A stretch of DNA of 32,632 nt. It comes from Lachnospiraceae bacterium (GTDB taxonomy: Bacteria; Bacillota; Clostridia; Lachnospirales; Lachnospiraceae). The notes under the pieces were generated by a model. The model searched no databases and was not told the origin of the DNA. It was given only the letters and a program-made list of their open reading frames with translations. The DNA lies in NCBI GenBank assembly GCA_017542245.1, contig JAFXXN010000052.1, positions 1-32,632 on the forward strand. The letters run 5' to 3'. Positions 16,765 through 25,287 of this stretch are shown in pieces; the stretch's first letter is position 1, and each line of letters begins with the position of its first letter. The position numbers were made by a program, and so were the translations under genes.

Positions 16765-18714
16765 TTAACTAAAAGTGCCTATGTCATTTACATCAAATCC
16801 TACTGTTTGAAATTTATTAACCAAATCGGTTTTAAAATCGCTGACATCAGAATTTTGAATTACAATAGCCAAGTTTTTTCTTGCTCTAGAACACCCCACA
16901 TAAAAAAGGCGATAGGCAGAAAGGACACCATATACATTGTTTTCTTTTAAGCATGCTTTAAATGCAGTAACATTTCTTTTCTTCAGATAAGCGTTGAATT
17001 TATCTTTTAAAAGAGCAATATAATATTCATTATCTCTATAACTATCAATAAAATGTTCAATATGTTCTGTGATCGTTCCTTCGATACATTTATATTGAGC
17101 AGACGATATTTCTGTGAGTTTCATACTACTGCTATTCTCAATTTGGTTAATCAAAGCTAAATAAGAATAATAGAATTCTTCGAAAGAGGATAATGCAACA
17201 TTTATCTTGGACCACATTTCAAAAAACTTATTCATATACACGTAAGGAGAATTTGAGCCGTTTTCTGCAACAAACAAGACTGTCTCATAGCTTTCGCCTT
17301 TAACTCCATGTTGAGTAGAAATATTAGGTTTATCTAAATACTGCTTTACAGATATCGCTTCTAATAGTTTTATGTTAAGAGCATCTCGATAACTTTCTTC
17401 CTCCATAAGTTTTCCATAATATTCATCTGGAATAAATCCTTTTATGCTACACTGCTGAAGAAAATAACCAATTGTAGTTTCCGTATCTAAAAAAACATCC
17501 AAAATTTCTTCTAATTTGTCATGAAGTTCTTTTTTGTTTTTATGAACTTTAATTGTAAAACACGGATCATTCAGCGTTTTTTTGTTTTTTCGAGCTAATT
17601 TGAAAATATCGCCATATTTCTTTTCTTTATAACAATTACAAATATCAACTAATAAATACGTAACATTTAAAAGAATATCTTCACACCACACGTCTTCATT
17701 TGTGAGCACATCTTTAGCGGAGTATTTAGCACCATGTGAATACTTGTCCATGCTGTCATAAAAACCATACAAATTACCAGCGCCGATTTTATAAAAGCGC
17801 TCTGCATTTGTAAGATATAGCACCAGCGCATTCTTGTATTCTCGTACAAAATCGTCGATTACTTGTTTTTTATTATCAGTAAATATGACGCATGGCTTAA
17901 ACAACATCTGATTGTCAGAGTTTTTCTCGTACGAATGTTGAGCAAGTGACTCATCATTATAAATAGCATTTAAAATACTGACTATAAATGGTGTTGAACG
18001 ATAATTAGTATCCAATCTTTTTGAAGTATTTAACGTCTTAAAGTTTTCCTCAAAACCTCCATCGTATGTCTTATATATCCGCTGCATTTTATCTCCCAGC
18101 AAATAAAGCATTCCTTTGCTATTCTTCATAGATGAGTAAAAAAGATTAAGTACATCAGTTGAAGTGTCTTGATATTCATCGATGAAGACCAATTGATACT
18201 TATCACTTATTTTCTTTTGTATTATTGGATATTTTTCTACAACCTTTCTAGTAAACGATAATAAATCATCATGGCTCAATGCACCATAATATAACGAAGT
18301 ATAGGGCGTCTCGCCATAACTTATTCGGGTCAAATTTGAATACACCGTATCCATATCTAGGTTTCCATATTTCTCGGCATATCGCAGATTACTTTCTTTA
18401 TATTTTTCGTTATTTATCCTTTCATGGATTCTATCCTTGTATAATTCCCAGTAGAAGTCGACTATTGTTTTATGTTCAAAGAAACTTCCAATATAATTAC
18501 TAATAAAACTGTGTATAGTTCCAATAAAAACTCTTTCGGAATCCAAATCTCTACCTAATTCATCTGCTGCTCTATTTGTATAAGTGATGCACAGAATATT
18601 ATCGTTTTCGTTTTCAAGTAAATGTTTTTCAACTTCTTTCCTAATCCAAGTTGTCTTTCCACTACCCGCTGGAGCATTTACTAGAAAGATGTTATTATCT
18701 ATTCCATTAACCAT
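16765..18714 (-). CDS. gajB: Gabija-like GajB: UvrD/Rep-type superfamily I helicase
   Basis: 649 residues with all main SF1A helicase motifs: Walker A APAGSGKT (14-21), motif Ia CITYTNRAADEL, Walker B VFIDEYQDTS (DEYQD 179-183), motif III LLGDKMQRIY (205-214), motif IV DTNYRST, motif V HGVKGESYETV and motif VI FYVGCSRARKNL. In Gabija systems this protein works with GajA and is thought to sense or process DNA ends. It follows gajA with a 16-base overlap. It is longer than the roughly 490-residue Bacillus cereus protein (length recalled from memory), with extra helical sequence between motifs IV and V. A class 2 OLD/helicase pair outside strict Gabija is the alternative. Confidence 0.82.
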   Translation of the reverse strand: MVNGIDNNIFLVNAPAGSGKTTWIRKEVEKHLLENENDNILCITYTNRAADELGRDLDSERVFIGTIHSFISNYIGSFFEHKTIVDFYWELYKDRIHERINNEKYKESNLRYAEKYGNLDMDTVYSNLTRISYGETPYTSLYYGALSHDDLLSFTRKVVEKYPIIQKKISDKYQLVFIDEYQDTSTDVLNLFYSSMKNSKGMLYLLGDKMQRIYKTYDGGFEENFKTLNTSKRLDTNYRSTPFIVSILNAIYNDESLAQHSYEKNSDNQMLFKPCVIFTDNKKQVIDDFVREYKNALVLYLTNAERFYKIGAGNLYGFYDSMDKYSHGAKYSAKDVLTNEDVWCEDILLNVTYLLVDICNCYKEKKYGDIFKLARKNKKTLNDPCFTIKVHKNKKELHDKLEEILDVFLDTETTIGYFLQQCSIKGFIPDEYYGKLMEEESYRDALNIKLLEAISVKQYLDKPNISTQHGVKGESYETVLFVAENGSNSPYVYMNKFFEMWSKINVALSSFEEFYYSYLALINQIENSSSMKLTEISSAQYKCIEGTITEHIEHFIDSYRDNEYYIALLKDKFNAYLKKRNVTAFKACLKENNVYGVLSAYRLFYVGCSRARKNLAIVIQNSDVSDFKTDLVNKFQTVGFDVNDIGTFS

Positions 18715-20837
18715 TTCAAACCCTCCTGAATGTAGTCCGGTTCTGTTTTTTCAGTCTGGTTACTTAAGATTACCGAACACATAAAACTGGTTTTTGATCC
18801 AGCTGTTGACTGCAATATATCTCTCAATCTAATGGGGTCATCATCTTTAATTCCTTTTGTAGGAATAACATAAGCCAACTTGTCCGTATCACGTTTATCT
18901 ATCCACTCTTTCTTAGTGAAACTCATTGTTACATCTATATTATAGAACTTAGATAACATAGCTTCTTCAAGTGTTCTCGAATAACCGTCTTTATCTGATT
19001 GAAAGCAAGTATAAATTTTGCCACTACAGATTATATTTTGTTTCGATTCTTTCCATGCATATAAGTCTTTAACTTTTGGTGTGCTTGCAGGGTGACTAAT
19101 TCTATAGAATTCTTTGATTGTTGCATTTGTAATATCTGATTCACTTACAGCATCAATAGACTCGGCGTTTTTATCGTAGTCTATATCTGTAATGATGAGA
19201 GACTTAATGCCGAGCAATTCGATCATTTTTCTATAATTCTTTGCATATGCCCCACCTACTTGAATATATGCGATATACTGTTGTTTAAGTTTTTTGTATT
19301 TTTCCAGAGTAAGAAGTTTTCTAATATATAAGCGCTCAGTATCTCCTTCATAAAAAATAGCTTTATCAGCAAAGATTAATTCTGAATAACCAATTTCAAA
19401 GAACCAATCATAGAAATTTGCTAACAGATTGTCCTCAGCTTCAGATGATTTTCTGAGATCTTGTATTAGTTTAGACGGGTCATATAATTCACTAGTGAAA
19501 TCTCCAGTTCTTCTTATTACACGCAAATGACTTATTCCTGCTACTCTAACCATTTCGTTAGAATGTGTTGTAATTAACCCTTGTTTTCCACTGTTATAAT
19601 GCTCTGTCAGATATTTAATAAATACCTGTTGCATCTGCGGATGCATATGCGACTCGGGTTCTTCAACAAAAAATACATTTACTTTGCGTTCATCTATTTT
19701 TCTCTCATACTCATTTAACTGAAGATGAATAAAAATCATATTGCTGTAGCCTAGCCCTTGAGAAGCTTCACCTAAAAAGTAACCATCTACACAATACGTA
19801 GCCGTAGTAATTCTTTGTAATAGTTCACTTATATCTTCTTCAGTTACCAACATATCGAGCATTATTTCACCGGATTGTCCACCATTAGTTTCCTCAATAG
19901 CTGCAATAGTATCCTTTATCGAATTAAAAGATGTCTCCTGAACTTTTTTATTAATTTCTTTTTCCTGAATGGGCTTTAGTATTTCATCCGGAAGGCACTC
20001 GATAAGATTATTCCAATCATCATTCATCTTAGCCAGTTTAATCAGTTGTTTACTAATTGAATGCGAATGGTCTGTTGAATCGTCGTCCAATGACCTACTC
20101 GCTTTTATAAAGCGGAAATTAAATAAATTTCTGAATTGTTTGACGTCATCCATTTGACATCTATTTTTGTAGGTCTCATCGCAAAAATAGCATGTAGGTA
20201 CAATAGAATTAACATACAAGGCAACAATTCTTTGTTTTAAATATCGTTCTTTAAGATCAATATTATTTAAATCTATTTCATCTGGAGGATTCTTCAGTTT
20301 TTTTCTTTTGTCCTCGATTTCTTCAAAACGTTTCTTGAGTTTTTCATATTCTTTTGAAACGGCTTGAACAAATCTATATCTATTCACTTCATAATAGTAT
20401 TCAAAGAAAAAATCATGTTTGTTCTCATCTAAGTCCATTATGTAATCAGCAAAAAGCATAATATCATCATCAAGTGGATTGTAGGATACATGAACCCTAA
20501 TCTGTGTAGTTTCAATGGTATTCTGAGGTTTGGATTTGTCCTTAGGAAGAATCAACTCAACTAATTTTTCATCGACTTCATCAATGGAATGTCCTGCTAA
20601 GAAAAAATTTTGAAATAATGGATAGATTGATGATATCCATTTCTGCATGTTTTTAGCCGGTATATCTGAATCACAGTAAATTACTTTTTCATTGTTAAAA
20701 ACTGTATTGATTAATGTGATCAGTGAAGTTTTTCCACTGTTGTTAGCACCTGCTAAAACAGTAATACCGTCATCAAAAGAAATCTCTGCCTTATTAAATT
20801 GCCTATAATTGCTAATGCATATGCTTTCAAGTTTCAT
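18699..20837 (-). CDS. gajA: Gabija-like GajA: OLD-family ATPase with TOPRIM nuclease
   Basis: 712 residues. An ABC-type ATPase: NYRQFNKAEISF start, Walker A GANNSGKTS (30-38), signature-like SQGLGYSNM (359-367), Walker B VFFVEEPESHMHP (388-400) and H-loop TTHS (423-426). A C-terminal TOPRIM domain follows: FYEGDTERLY (Glu497) and LIITDIDYDKN (Asp551, Asp553), which bind metal for DNA cleavage. A coiled-coil-like insertion lies at 160-205. In Gabija, GajA nicks DNA when nucleotide levels fall, and acts in a complex with GajB. GGGAGGC precedes ATG 20837. It is the first gene of the pair. The family is sure; Gabija membership rests on the pairing and order. Confidence 0.85.
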   Translation of the reverse strand: MKLESICISNYRQFNKAEISFDDGITVLAGANNSGKTSLITLINTVFNNEKVIYCDSDIPAKNMQKWISSIYPLFQNFFLAGHSIDEVDEKLVELILPKDKSKPQNTIETTQIRVHVSYNPLDDDIMLFADYIMDLDENKHDFFFEYYYEVNRYRFVQAVSKEYEKLKKRFEEIEDKRKKLKNPPDEIDLNNIDLKERYLKQRIVALYVNSIVPTCYFCDETYKNRCQMDDVKQFRNLFNFRFIKASRSLDDDSTDHSHSISKQLIKLAKMNDDWNNLIECLPDEILKPIQEKEINKKVQETSFNSIKDTIAAIEETNGGQSGEIMLDMLVTEEDISELLQRITTATYCVDGYFLGEASQGLGYSNMIFIHLQLNEYERKIDERKVNVFFVEEPESHMHPQMQQVFIKYLTEHYNSGKQGLITTHSNEMVRVAGISHLRVIRRTGDFTSELYDPSKLIQDLRKSSEAEDNLLANFYDWFFEIGYSELIFADKAIFYEGDTERLYIRKLLTLEKYKKLKQQYIAYIQVGGAYAKNYRKMIELLGIKSLIITDIDYDKNAESIDAVSESDITNATIKEFYRISHPASTPKVKDLYAWKESKQNIICSGKIYTCFQSDKDGYSRTLEEAMLSKFYNIDVTMSFTKKEWIDKRDTDKLAYVIPTKGIKDDDPIRLRDILQSTAGSKTSFMCSVILSNQTEKTEPDYIQEGLKWLME

Positions 20838-21251
20838 GATTTATATTTGCCTCCCAATGCGATTGCGGTTCCCCTTCTGACATTTTTAGAATTAACAGAT
20901 AACAACGGCTTTCTTTTATACTCCGCTAAATCATTACGGCTAATAATTGTCTAGAAATATTGAATTATTTAGATTGAAAAGATAGATGCCCATAAAAAGG
21001 AAAACATAAAGCACTACCACCTAACATCTCGAAAATTCTAAATGCTAATTCTGTATTTCTCTTTTTGGATTATTAATCATTTGAGTCAATTCGTCAATTT
21101 GCAACGGTATATTATTAATCCGATCGCGTGAAACAGGACGATTGGTTTGCTATTTCTGTTTCTAAATTGTTTTGCATTGATGATTAGATATATCTTACTC
21201 CTTTTGTGTGAAGTATCAAATAAAACAAGCGCTGATTGTTATACCTACCGA
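20838..21251. other. Long AT-rich divergent intergenic region
   Basis: No ORF with a ribosome binding site, RNA gene or long repeat is visible. It must hold the minus-strand gajA promoter, but no convincing -35/-10 pair could be assigned. Its length is typical of divergent promoters in defence islands, or of decayed sequence. Confidence 0.4.
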
Positions 21252-21280
21252 TTAACGCAAATAACTGAAAAGCATATAAT
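21252..21280 (+). promoter_or_regulatory. Promoter for the four-TM protein
   Basis: TTAACG (21252-21257), 17-bp spacer, consensus TATAAT (21275-21280), about 80 bases before the start at 21360. Confidence 0.55.
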
Positions 21281-21359
21281 TATCTAGGTTGTTCGAGATA
21301 GGATGAAAAATCCCATATATGCAATAACACAAAATATTGAAGGATAAAAGGAAACTAGC

Positions 21360-22133
21360 ATGAGAGCGGTGAAAATTAAAAAACCAAATCACAGAAAAAA
21401 AGAAATCGACGACATATCCATAGAGGATACTAGTGCTGAAGATAGTGTTGTTGAGTATAAAAAAGGAATTGTCAGAGAATACGATATGGTGCGGAGTCAA
21501 ATAGATAATGCTATTGCGCGCATGGACACATATTATATTCAAGCTGTTGTTGTATTAGCAGCAGGTACTTTTTTCCAAAATAATGTAAATATCTTTATAT
21601 TAGCAATGGGGCTGGTCGTGACGCTTGCTCTGCAGTTGAAAATCTTGGAATGCAAAAACATGGTGTCTTACAATGCTGCATATTTGATGGTTTTTATTGA
21701 GAACCGCGATATGGGTTTGATGTATGAGACTCGTGTGCAAAGATATAGGACTGGATTCTGGGGATATCAAGATGATGGAAAAGGCAAAGTAAACAAAAAA
21801 GAAAAAACGAAAGATAAAAAGGAAAAAGCTAAAGAGATCTTTAACCTAGCTGCTAGATTTGGATATAGGATCAAGAACGCATTAGTCGGTGCTTTTGCTT
21901 TGATTTTCATTGTTTGCTACGTAAGATACAATTTGTGGAGCAATTGGAATGCAGATGTAATTTCTTGGATTAAACTGGTAGTCATCTCTATATTGGCAAT
22001 AGCAAATTTGGTGCTGGCTTGTGTCCTTTGTTTTGTCGAAAAGCAACCGCAAAAAATGGCAAAAAAATGGAAGGAAATCCAGAAGAGTGAAATCGAAAAA
22101 TACGAGCAGAATGTTGAAGCTAATAATGCATGA
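21360..22133 (+). CDS. Four-TM membrane protein of unknown function, second copy of this layout
   Basis: 257 residues. A charged N-terminus is followed by a helix (EYDMVRSQIDNAIARMD), two TM segments (about 60-77 and 80-98), a middle part with SYNAAYLMVFIENRD and a very Lys/Glu-rich stretch (about 140-160), two more TM segments (about 172-192 and 203-224) and a charged helical tail. The order helix, TM pair, xxYxxVFIE-type motif, TM pair matches the product of 3107-3844, so the two may be distant homologues. It has its own promoter and terminator, so it is a single-gene unit beside Gabija. No family name is known to me; a membrane-acting defence effector is one possibility. Confidence 0.6.
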   Translation: MRAVKIKKPNHRKKEIDDISIEDTSAEDSVVEYKKGIVREYDMVRSQIDNAIARMDTYYIQAVVVLAAGTFFQNNVNIFILAMGLVVTLALQLKILECKNMVSYNAAYLMVFIENRDMGLMYETRVQRYRTGFWGYQDDGKGKVNKKEKTKDKKEKAKEIFNLAARFGYRIKNALVGAFALIFIVCYVRYNLWSNWNADVISWIKLVVISILAIANLVLACVLCFVEKQPQKMAKKWKEIQKSEIEKYEQNVEANNA

Positions 22134-22140
22134 TATAAGA

Positions 22141-22167
22141 AAAGGTCATCGGTGATGGCCTTTTTTA
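22141..22167 (+). terminator. Intrinsic terminator of the four-TM protein gene
   Basis: Stem AAGGTCATC (22142-22150) with GATGGCCTT (22154-22162, one G-U pair), loop GGT, followed by a T-run. It lies immediately after the stop codon. Confidence 0.85.
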
Positions 22168-22473
22168 TTGTCTTGTTATGGGAGGCAACTTTTCATTAAT
22201 GTTAAATCGAGAAATCGAGATTACGATCAGTCCCATTATTCTCACGCAACTCTTTTCCTCAGATGCTATCATTAACTCAAAAGAACAGTTCTAACACCTC
22301 CTTTCAAGTTCTGTCCTTTGTGTGTTTTGGTTTTGTACCTCCTTTCTTACCTACCAGGGCCCGGGTCGCTACCGGGCCTTAGTCATTTTCTTACACATTA
22401 CAACCGATAAATGAAAGCAACGAAGCTCTTTTCGCGCTATGATAGTAATATCAAAAAGGGGAGGATTAATAGC
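22168..22473. other. Intergenic region at the island edge with GC hairpin and SD-like minus-strand motifs
   Basis: On the minus strand two AAAGGAGGT-like sequences occur (about 22297-22305 and 22337-22345) with no ORF behind them, possibly the remains of small leader genes. A GC-rich hairpin, GGCCCGG (22358-22364) and CCGGGCC (22372-22378), follows but lacks a T-run. GC content rises from here on, so this may be the junction between the island and the core genome. Confidence 0.4.
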
Positions 22474-23505
22474 ATGAAGATAGCTTTTTTCGATGCCAAG
22501 GATTACGACAAGAATTCGTTTATCAGGGCGAACGGCGATGACAGATATGAGATAGTTTTTTACGAGACGCGTCTGACCAAAGACACCTGTCGCCTGGCTG
22601 AAGGGTGCGATGTTGTGTGTGTATTCGTTAACGATGACGTGAACCGCGAAGTCATTGATGAGCTCGTGAAAATGAACATCCGCCTGATCGCCTTAAGGTG
22701 CGCGGGCTACAACAACGTGGACATCGAATATGCGTACGGCAAGATCCATGTCGTTCGCGTGCCTGCATACTCTCCGTATGCGGTCGCAGAGCACGCCATG
22801 GCGCTGCTCCTGACGTCTATCAGAAGGATCCACAAAGCATATATCAGGACGAAAGATTTTAATTTCAGCTTAAACGGCCTTACCGGTTTTGACCTGCACG
22901 GCAAGACTGTAGGCGTGGTGGGCACGGGTAAGATCGGCCGCATCTTCATCGACATCTGCAGGGGCTTCGGAATGAACGTCATCGCGTACGATAAGTTCCC
23001 GGCTAAAGACAGCGGGATCGAGTACGTCACGCTCGAAGAGCTCTGGGCAAGAGCGGACATCATATCTTTCCACTGCCCTCTGACCGATGAGAACAGGCAC
23101 ATGGTCAACGCTTCCACCATCGCGCAGATGAAGAAGGGCGTGGTCCTGATCAACACTTCAAGAGGCGCCCTGATCGATGCCGAGGCGCTGGTAGAAGGCA
23201 TCAAGGCGCGTCAGATCGGCGCGGCCTGCCTTGACGTTTACGAAGAAGAATCGAACGTTTTCTTTCACGACTATTCCGGCCACATCGTCGATGACGACAT
23301 CCTCGCAAGGCTCATCTCGATGCCGAATGTCATCGTCACGTCGCACCAGGCCTTCCTTACGGAAGAGGCGCTGTCGAACATCGCAGACACGACGCTGAAG
23401 AATGTCGAGGAGTTCTTTGAGAATGAGTACTCGGCCAACGAAGTCTGCTACAAGTGCCCGCAGCTTAAGGAGTGCAAGCAGGAGCATAATAAGAAGTGCT
23501 TTTAA
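22474..23505 (+). CDS. ldhA: D-2-hydroxyacid dehydrogenase, D-lactate dehydrogenase type
   Basis: 343 residues. NAD-binding GVVGTGKIG (147-155) plus the catalytic residues of the D-specific family: Arg230 in NTSRGAL, Glu259 region in DVYEEES, and His291 in TSHQAF. It reduces pyruvate to D-lactate with NADH in the cytoplasm, a fermentation end step. The length fits LdhA. The last 20 residues are odd: Cys325, Cys328, Cys334 and Cys342 form a Cys-rich tail that could bind metal or respond to redox. ATG 22474 has GGGGAGG (22458-22464); the longer frame from 22411 would place that site inside the gene. Another 2-hydroxyacid substrate is possible. Confidence 0.88.
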   Translation: MKIAFFDAKDYDKNSFIRANGDDRYEIVFYETRLTKDTCRLAEGCDVVCVFVNDDVNREVIDELVKMNIRLIALRCAGYNNVDIEYAYGKIHVVRVPAYSPYAVAEHAMALLLTSIRRIHKAYIRTKDFNFSLNGLTGFDLHGKTVGVVGTGKIGRIFIDICRGFGMNVIAYDKFPAKDSGIEYVTLEELWARADIISFHCPLTDENRHMVNASTIAQMKKGVVLINTSRGALIDAEALVEGIKARQIGAACLDVYEEESNVFFHDYSGHIVDDDILARLISMPNVIVTSHQAFLTEEALSNIADTTLKNVEEFFENEYSANEVCYKCPQLKECKQEHNKKCF

Positions 23506-23576
23506 GGGGCGGGGGAGCGGGCGGCGCTCTGAGGGTGAGCGATTGCCCTGGAGCTAGGGCCGCGATTGCCCGGAAA

Positions 23577-23668
23577 TGACACGTTTTCGCGCTAAAACGT
23601 GTCATATCTCGTCACTATCTGAATAATTGCCAAAAAGTGACACGAATCGGGTCCGAAACGTGTCACTT
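23577..23668. repeat. Two tandem TGACACG palindromes, 28-nt units at 61-bp period
   Basis: Unit a (23577-23604) is TGACACGTTTT, six bases, AAAACGTGTCA. Unit b (23638-23665) has arms TGACACG and CGTGTCA, extended to AAGTGACACG/CGTGTCACTT. Both are exactly 28 nt and start 61 bp apart. Each is followed within a few bases by CGTCACT. The same family recurs at 32382-32470. The rest of the gap 23506-23885 is GC-rich after ldhA, then featureless. Confidence 0.85.
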
Positions 23669-23885
23669 CGCGTCACTGTGCATGCGGGCAGCCGCCGGGT
23701 TTTCGCTGTGGTCAGAACTTAAGATGCTTATAGATTCTTTTACGTGGTCTTTACATCATTTCCCCAGTTGAGGCGCATGTAGCAGCAATAGTCATCGCTT
23801 GGACTGATATCAGGATCGCTTGGAAATGAAGAATTCAGGCGCTCTTTTTTTATTGCATTCGAACCGCTCCTTTCCAACCAAACGG

Positions 23886-23924
23886 TTTACAAAAGCATAT
23901 ACATTGCATATAATTAATATATGC
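23886..23924 (+). promoter_or_regulatory. Promoter and operator of the DinJ-type antitoxin gene
   Basis: TTTACA (23886-23891), 17-bp spacer, TATAAT (23909-23914). Three half-sites GCATATA overlap it: direct copies at 23895 and 23906, and the second forms a palindrome with TATATGC (23918-23924). Antitoxins of this class repress their own promoter through such palindromes. Confidence 0.8.
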
Positions 23925-23936
23925 GAGGTGATTGCT

Positions 23937-24257
23937 ATGGCTAAGACAGTAAATATGTGTGTACGTGTAGATCCCGAATTGAAGGCACAGGCCGAGATTA
24001 TTCTTGAGCAGCTGGGCATGAATATGAATGGAACGATCAATATGTTTTTGAATCAGATCGTTCGTGAGAAGAAGGTTCCATTAAATCTGTCTCTTAACAA
24101 AGAACAAGATGTTTTACCGGATATCGTTGTTTCAAAGCAGGAAAGAGAAGGTGGAATCGAAGGGATAGATGCAAGAAAGCTTCTGGAAGAAATGAAGAAG
24201 ATCGTATCTGATGCTGAAACTCGTAAAGAAAACTCAGATAGCAAGGCGGCCGGTTAA
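23937..24257 (+). CDS. RelB/DinJ-family antitoxin
   Basis: 106 residues. The N-terminus MAKTVNMCVRVDPELKAQAE followed by IILEQLGMNMNGTINMFLNQIV is the ribbon-helix-helix DNA-binding and dimerisation part of RelB/DinJ. The C-terminal ~55 residues are charged and would bind and neutralise the toxin. GAGGTG precedes ATG 23937; longer frames lack a site. Its stop overlaps the toxin-remnant start (TAATG). With the toxin internally deleted, it may persist only as an autoregulator or as protection against related toxins. Confidence 0.88.
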   Translation: MAKTVNMCVRVDPELKAQAEIILEQLGMNMNGTINMFLNQIVREKKVPLNLSLNKEQDVLPDIVVSKQEREGGIEGIDARKLLEEMKKIVSDAETRKENSDSKAAG

Positions 24258-24412
24258 TGGCAAAATACAAGGTAATAGTTTCTAATCATGTAGCCGGTCA
24301 TCTTCTTGAATATGTTGAGTTTATTTCGAACGTCAGCATTGAAGCTGCCCGGCAATTTATTTCTGAAGTGTATATAGATTCTGTTGTTGATTGCAGACAG
24401 GACAATAACTAA
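24257..24412 (+). pseudogene. RelE/ParE-type toxin with internal deletion
   Basis: Only 51 residues remain of a family normally about 90-105 long. The start MAKYKVIVSNHVAGHLLEYV with FISNVSIEAARQFISE matches the toxin N-terminus. It then runs straight into VYIDSVVDCRQDNN, which matches the usual C-terminal strand and tail (VDxVVDCRQD). The central roughly 40 residues with most catalytic positions are missing, while the frame is kept. This looks like an in-frame deletion that disarmed the toxin. It overlaps the antitoxin stop by one base. Confidence 0.75.
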
Positions 24413-24435
24413 ACCGTTATCGAGCAGATATTCTG

Positions 24436-24464
24436 TTGACCTCATTTTTGTAGACTTGTAGAAT
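24436..24464 (+). promoter_or_regulatory. Promoter of the Lys/Ala-rich protein gene
   Basis: TTGACC (24436-24441), 17-bp spacer, TAGAAT (24459-24464), about 45 bases before ATG 24511. Confidence 0.7.
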
Positions 24465-24510
24465 CGGAATAATTAAAGTCTCAAACACGACACTGCACGG
24501 AGGAATTATT

Positions 24511-24981
24511 ATGGCAGACGAACTCGATATCACTAAGATCTTTAACGACACGGTAAAGGCTGTTACCAAGGCTACACAGCCTGCGAAGAAGAGCACGGCA
24601 AAGAAGACTACAGCGAAGAAGACAACTACCGCCAAGAAGACCACTTCTACAGCAAAGAAGCCCGCTGCTAAAAAGACTACGACGGCAAAGAAAACAACTA
24701 CAGCAAAGAAGGCGACCACGGCTAAAAAGACAACCGCGAAGAAAACCACTTCCACAGCTAAGAAAACAACTGCTGCTAAGAAGACGACGACTGCTAAAAA
24801 GACTACCGCTAAGAAGACCACTGCGAGCAAGGTCAGCAAGATCATGCTCGAGATCAGCGGCAGACAGATCGACTTCAAGGTCATCGCCAAGAAGGCTGAG
24901 AAGCTCGGCGGCGAGATCTATGTCGTTGTAAACGAGAAGAAGATCTACAATCAGGACGGGAAATCGGTCAACCTCTTCTGA
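24511..24981 (+). CDS. DUF6465-type protein with long AKKTT repeat tail
   Basis: 156 residues. After a short N-terminal helix, residues about 27-108 are a low-complexity run of TAKKTT/AKKTTT units, like the basic tails of histone H1 or HU-like proteins. The C-terminal ~48 residues (SKIMLEISGRQIDF, then KKAEKLGGEIYVVVNEKKIY) are a small alpha/beta domain that I match to DUF6465, common in Clostridia. A DNA-binding or nucleoid role is inferred from the basic tail only. GGAGG precedes the start. The synonymous codons vary along the repeat, so the repeat is probably old or kept by selection on the protein. Confidence 0.78.
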   Translation: MADELDITKIFNDTVKAVTKATQPAKKSTAKKTTAKKTTTAKKTTSTAKKPAAKKTTTAKKTTTAKKATTAKKTTAKKTTSTAKKTTAAKKTTTAKKTTAKKTTASKVSKIMLEISGRQIDFKVIAKKAEKLGGEIYVVVNEKKIYNQDGKSVNLF

Positions 24982-25061
24982 TCAGTCCCATTATTGGCGC
25001 TTGTACCCCGATATAATGTAACCGGGTAGAGAATGGTTCGTTTGCATAACGGAGGTGCCAT

Positions 25062-25202
25062 ATGTGTATCTTATTATCATTGCTTTTCGGCTCCGGCTCA
25101 TCCAGGGAAGAGAAGCGCCGCGAGCAGGACAGGCGTCAGCGCCGGGAAGATCTCGAGGAAGAGTATGACGAGATCGACGGCATCGAGGACGCAGATTACT
25201 GA
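25062..25202 (+). CDS. Small hydrophobic-start, charged protein of 46 residues
   Basis: MCILLSLLFGSGSSREEKRR is followed by a highly charged helix rich in Arg, Glu and Asp (QRREDLEEEYDEIDG). The ribosome binding site GGAGGT at 25051-25056 and a terminator 44 bases after the stop support a real gene. The first nine residues are hydrophobic but too short for a TM span. Function unknown. Confidence 0.6.
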   Translation: MCILLSLLFGSGSSREEKRREQDRRQRREDLEEEYDEIDGIEDADY

Positions 25203-25245
25203 GACTGATTTTTTCTCCTTTCCAGACGTTTTTTATGTGCAGAAT

Positions 25246-25275
25246 GGCCCGACTGATTGTCGGGCCGTTTTGTTG
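25246..25275 (+). terminator. Intrinsic terminator
   Basis: Perfect 8-bp stem GGCCCGAC (25246-25253) and GTCGGGCC (25259-25266), loop TGATT, then GTTTTGTT. It ends the small-protein transcript on the plus strand and sits between convergent genes. Confidence 0.85.
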
Positions 25276-25287
25276 AGGGTGATATTT

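Noticed and set aside
22297-22345. 16S rRNA 3' end, because of CACCTCCTTTC
   Set aside because: Surrounding sequence does not match rRNA; the motif is better explained as SD-like sequence on the other strand.
23577-23668. 28-nt units at 61-bp period as a two-repeat CRISPR
   Set aside because: The numbers look CRISPR-like, but the unit interiors are not conserved, the gaps share flanking motifs, and only two units occur per locus.
24417-24890. Minus-strand ORF rich in Val/Phe/Ala opposite the Lys-rich gene
   Set aside because: It is the antisense image of the AAG/ACT repeat codons, with no ribosome binding site.
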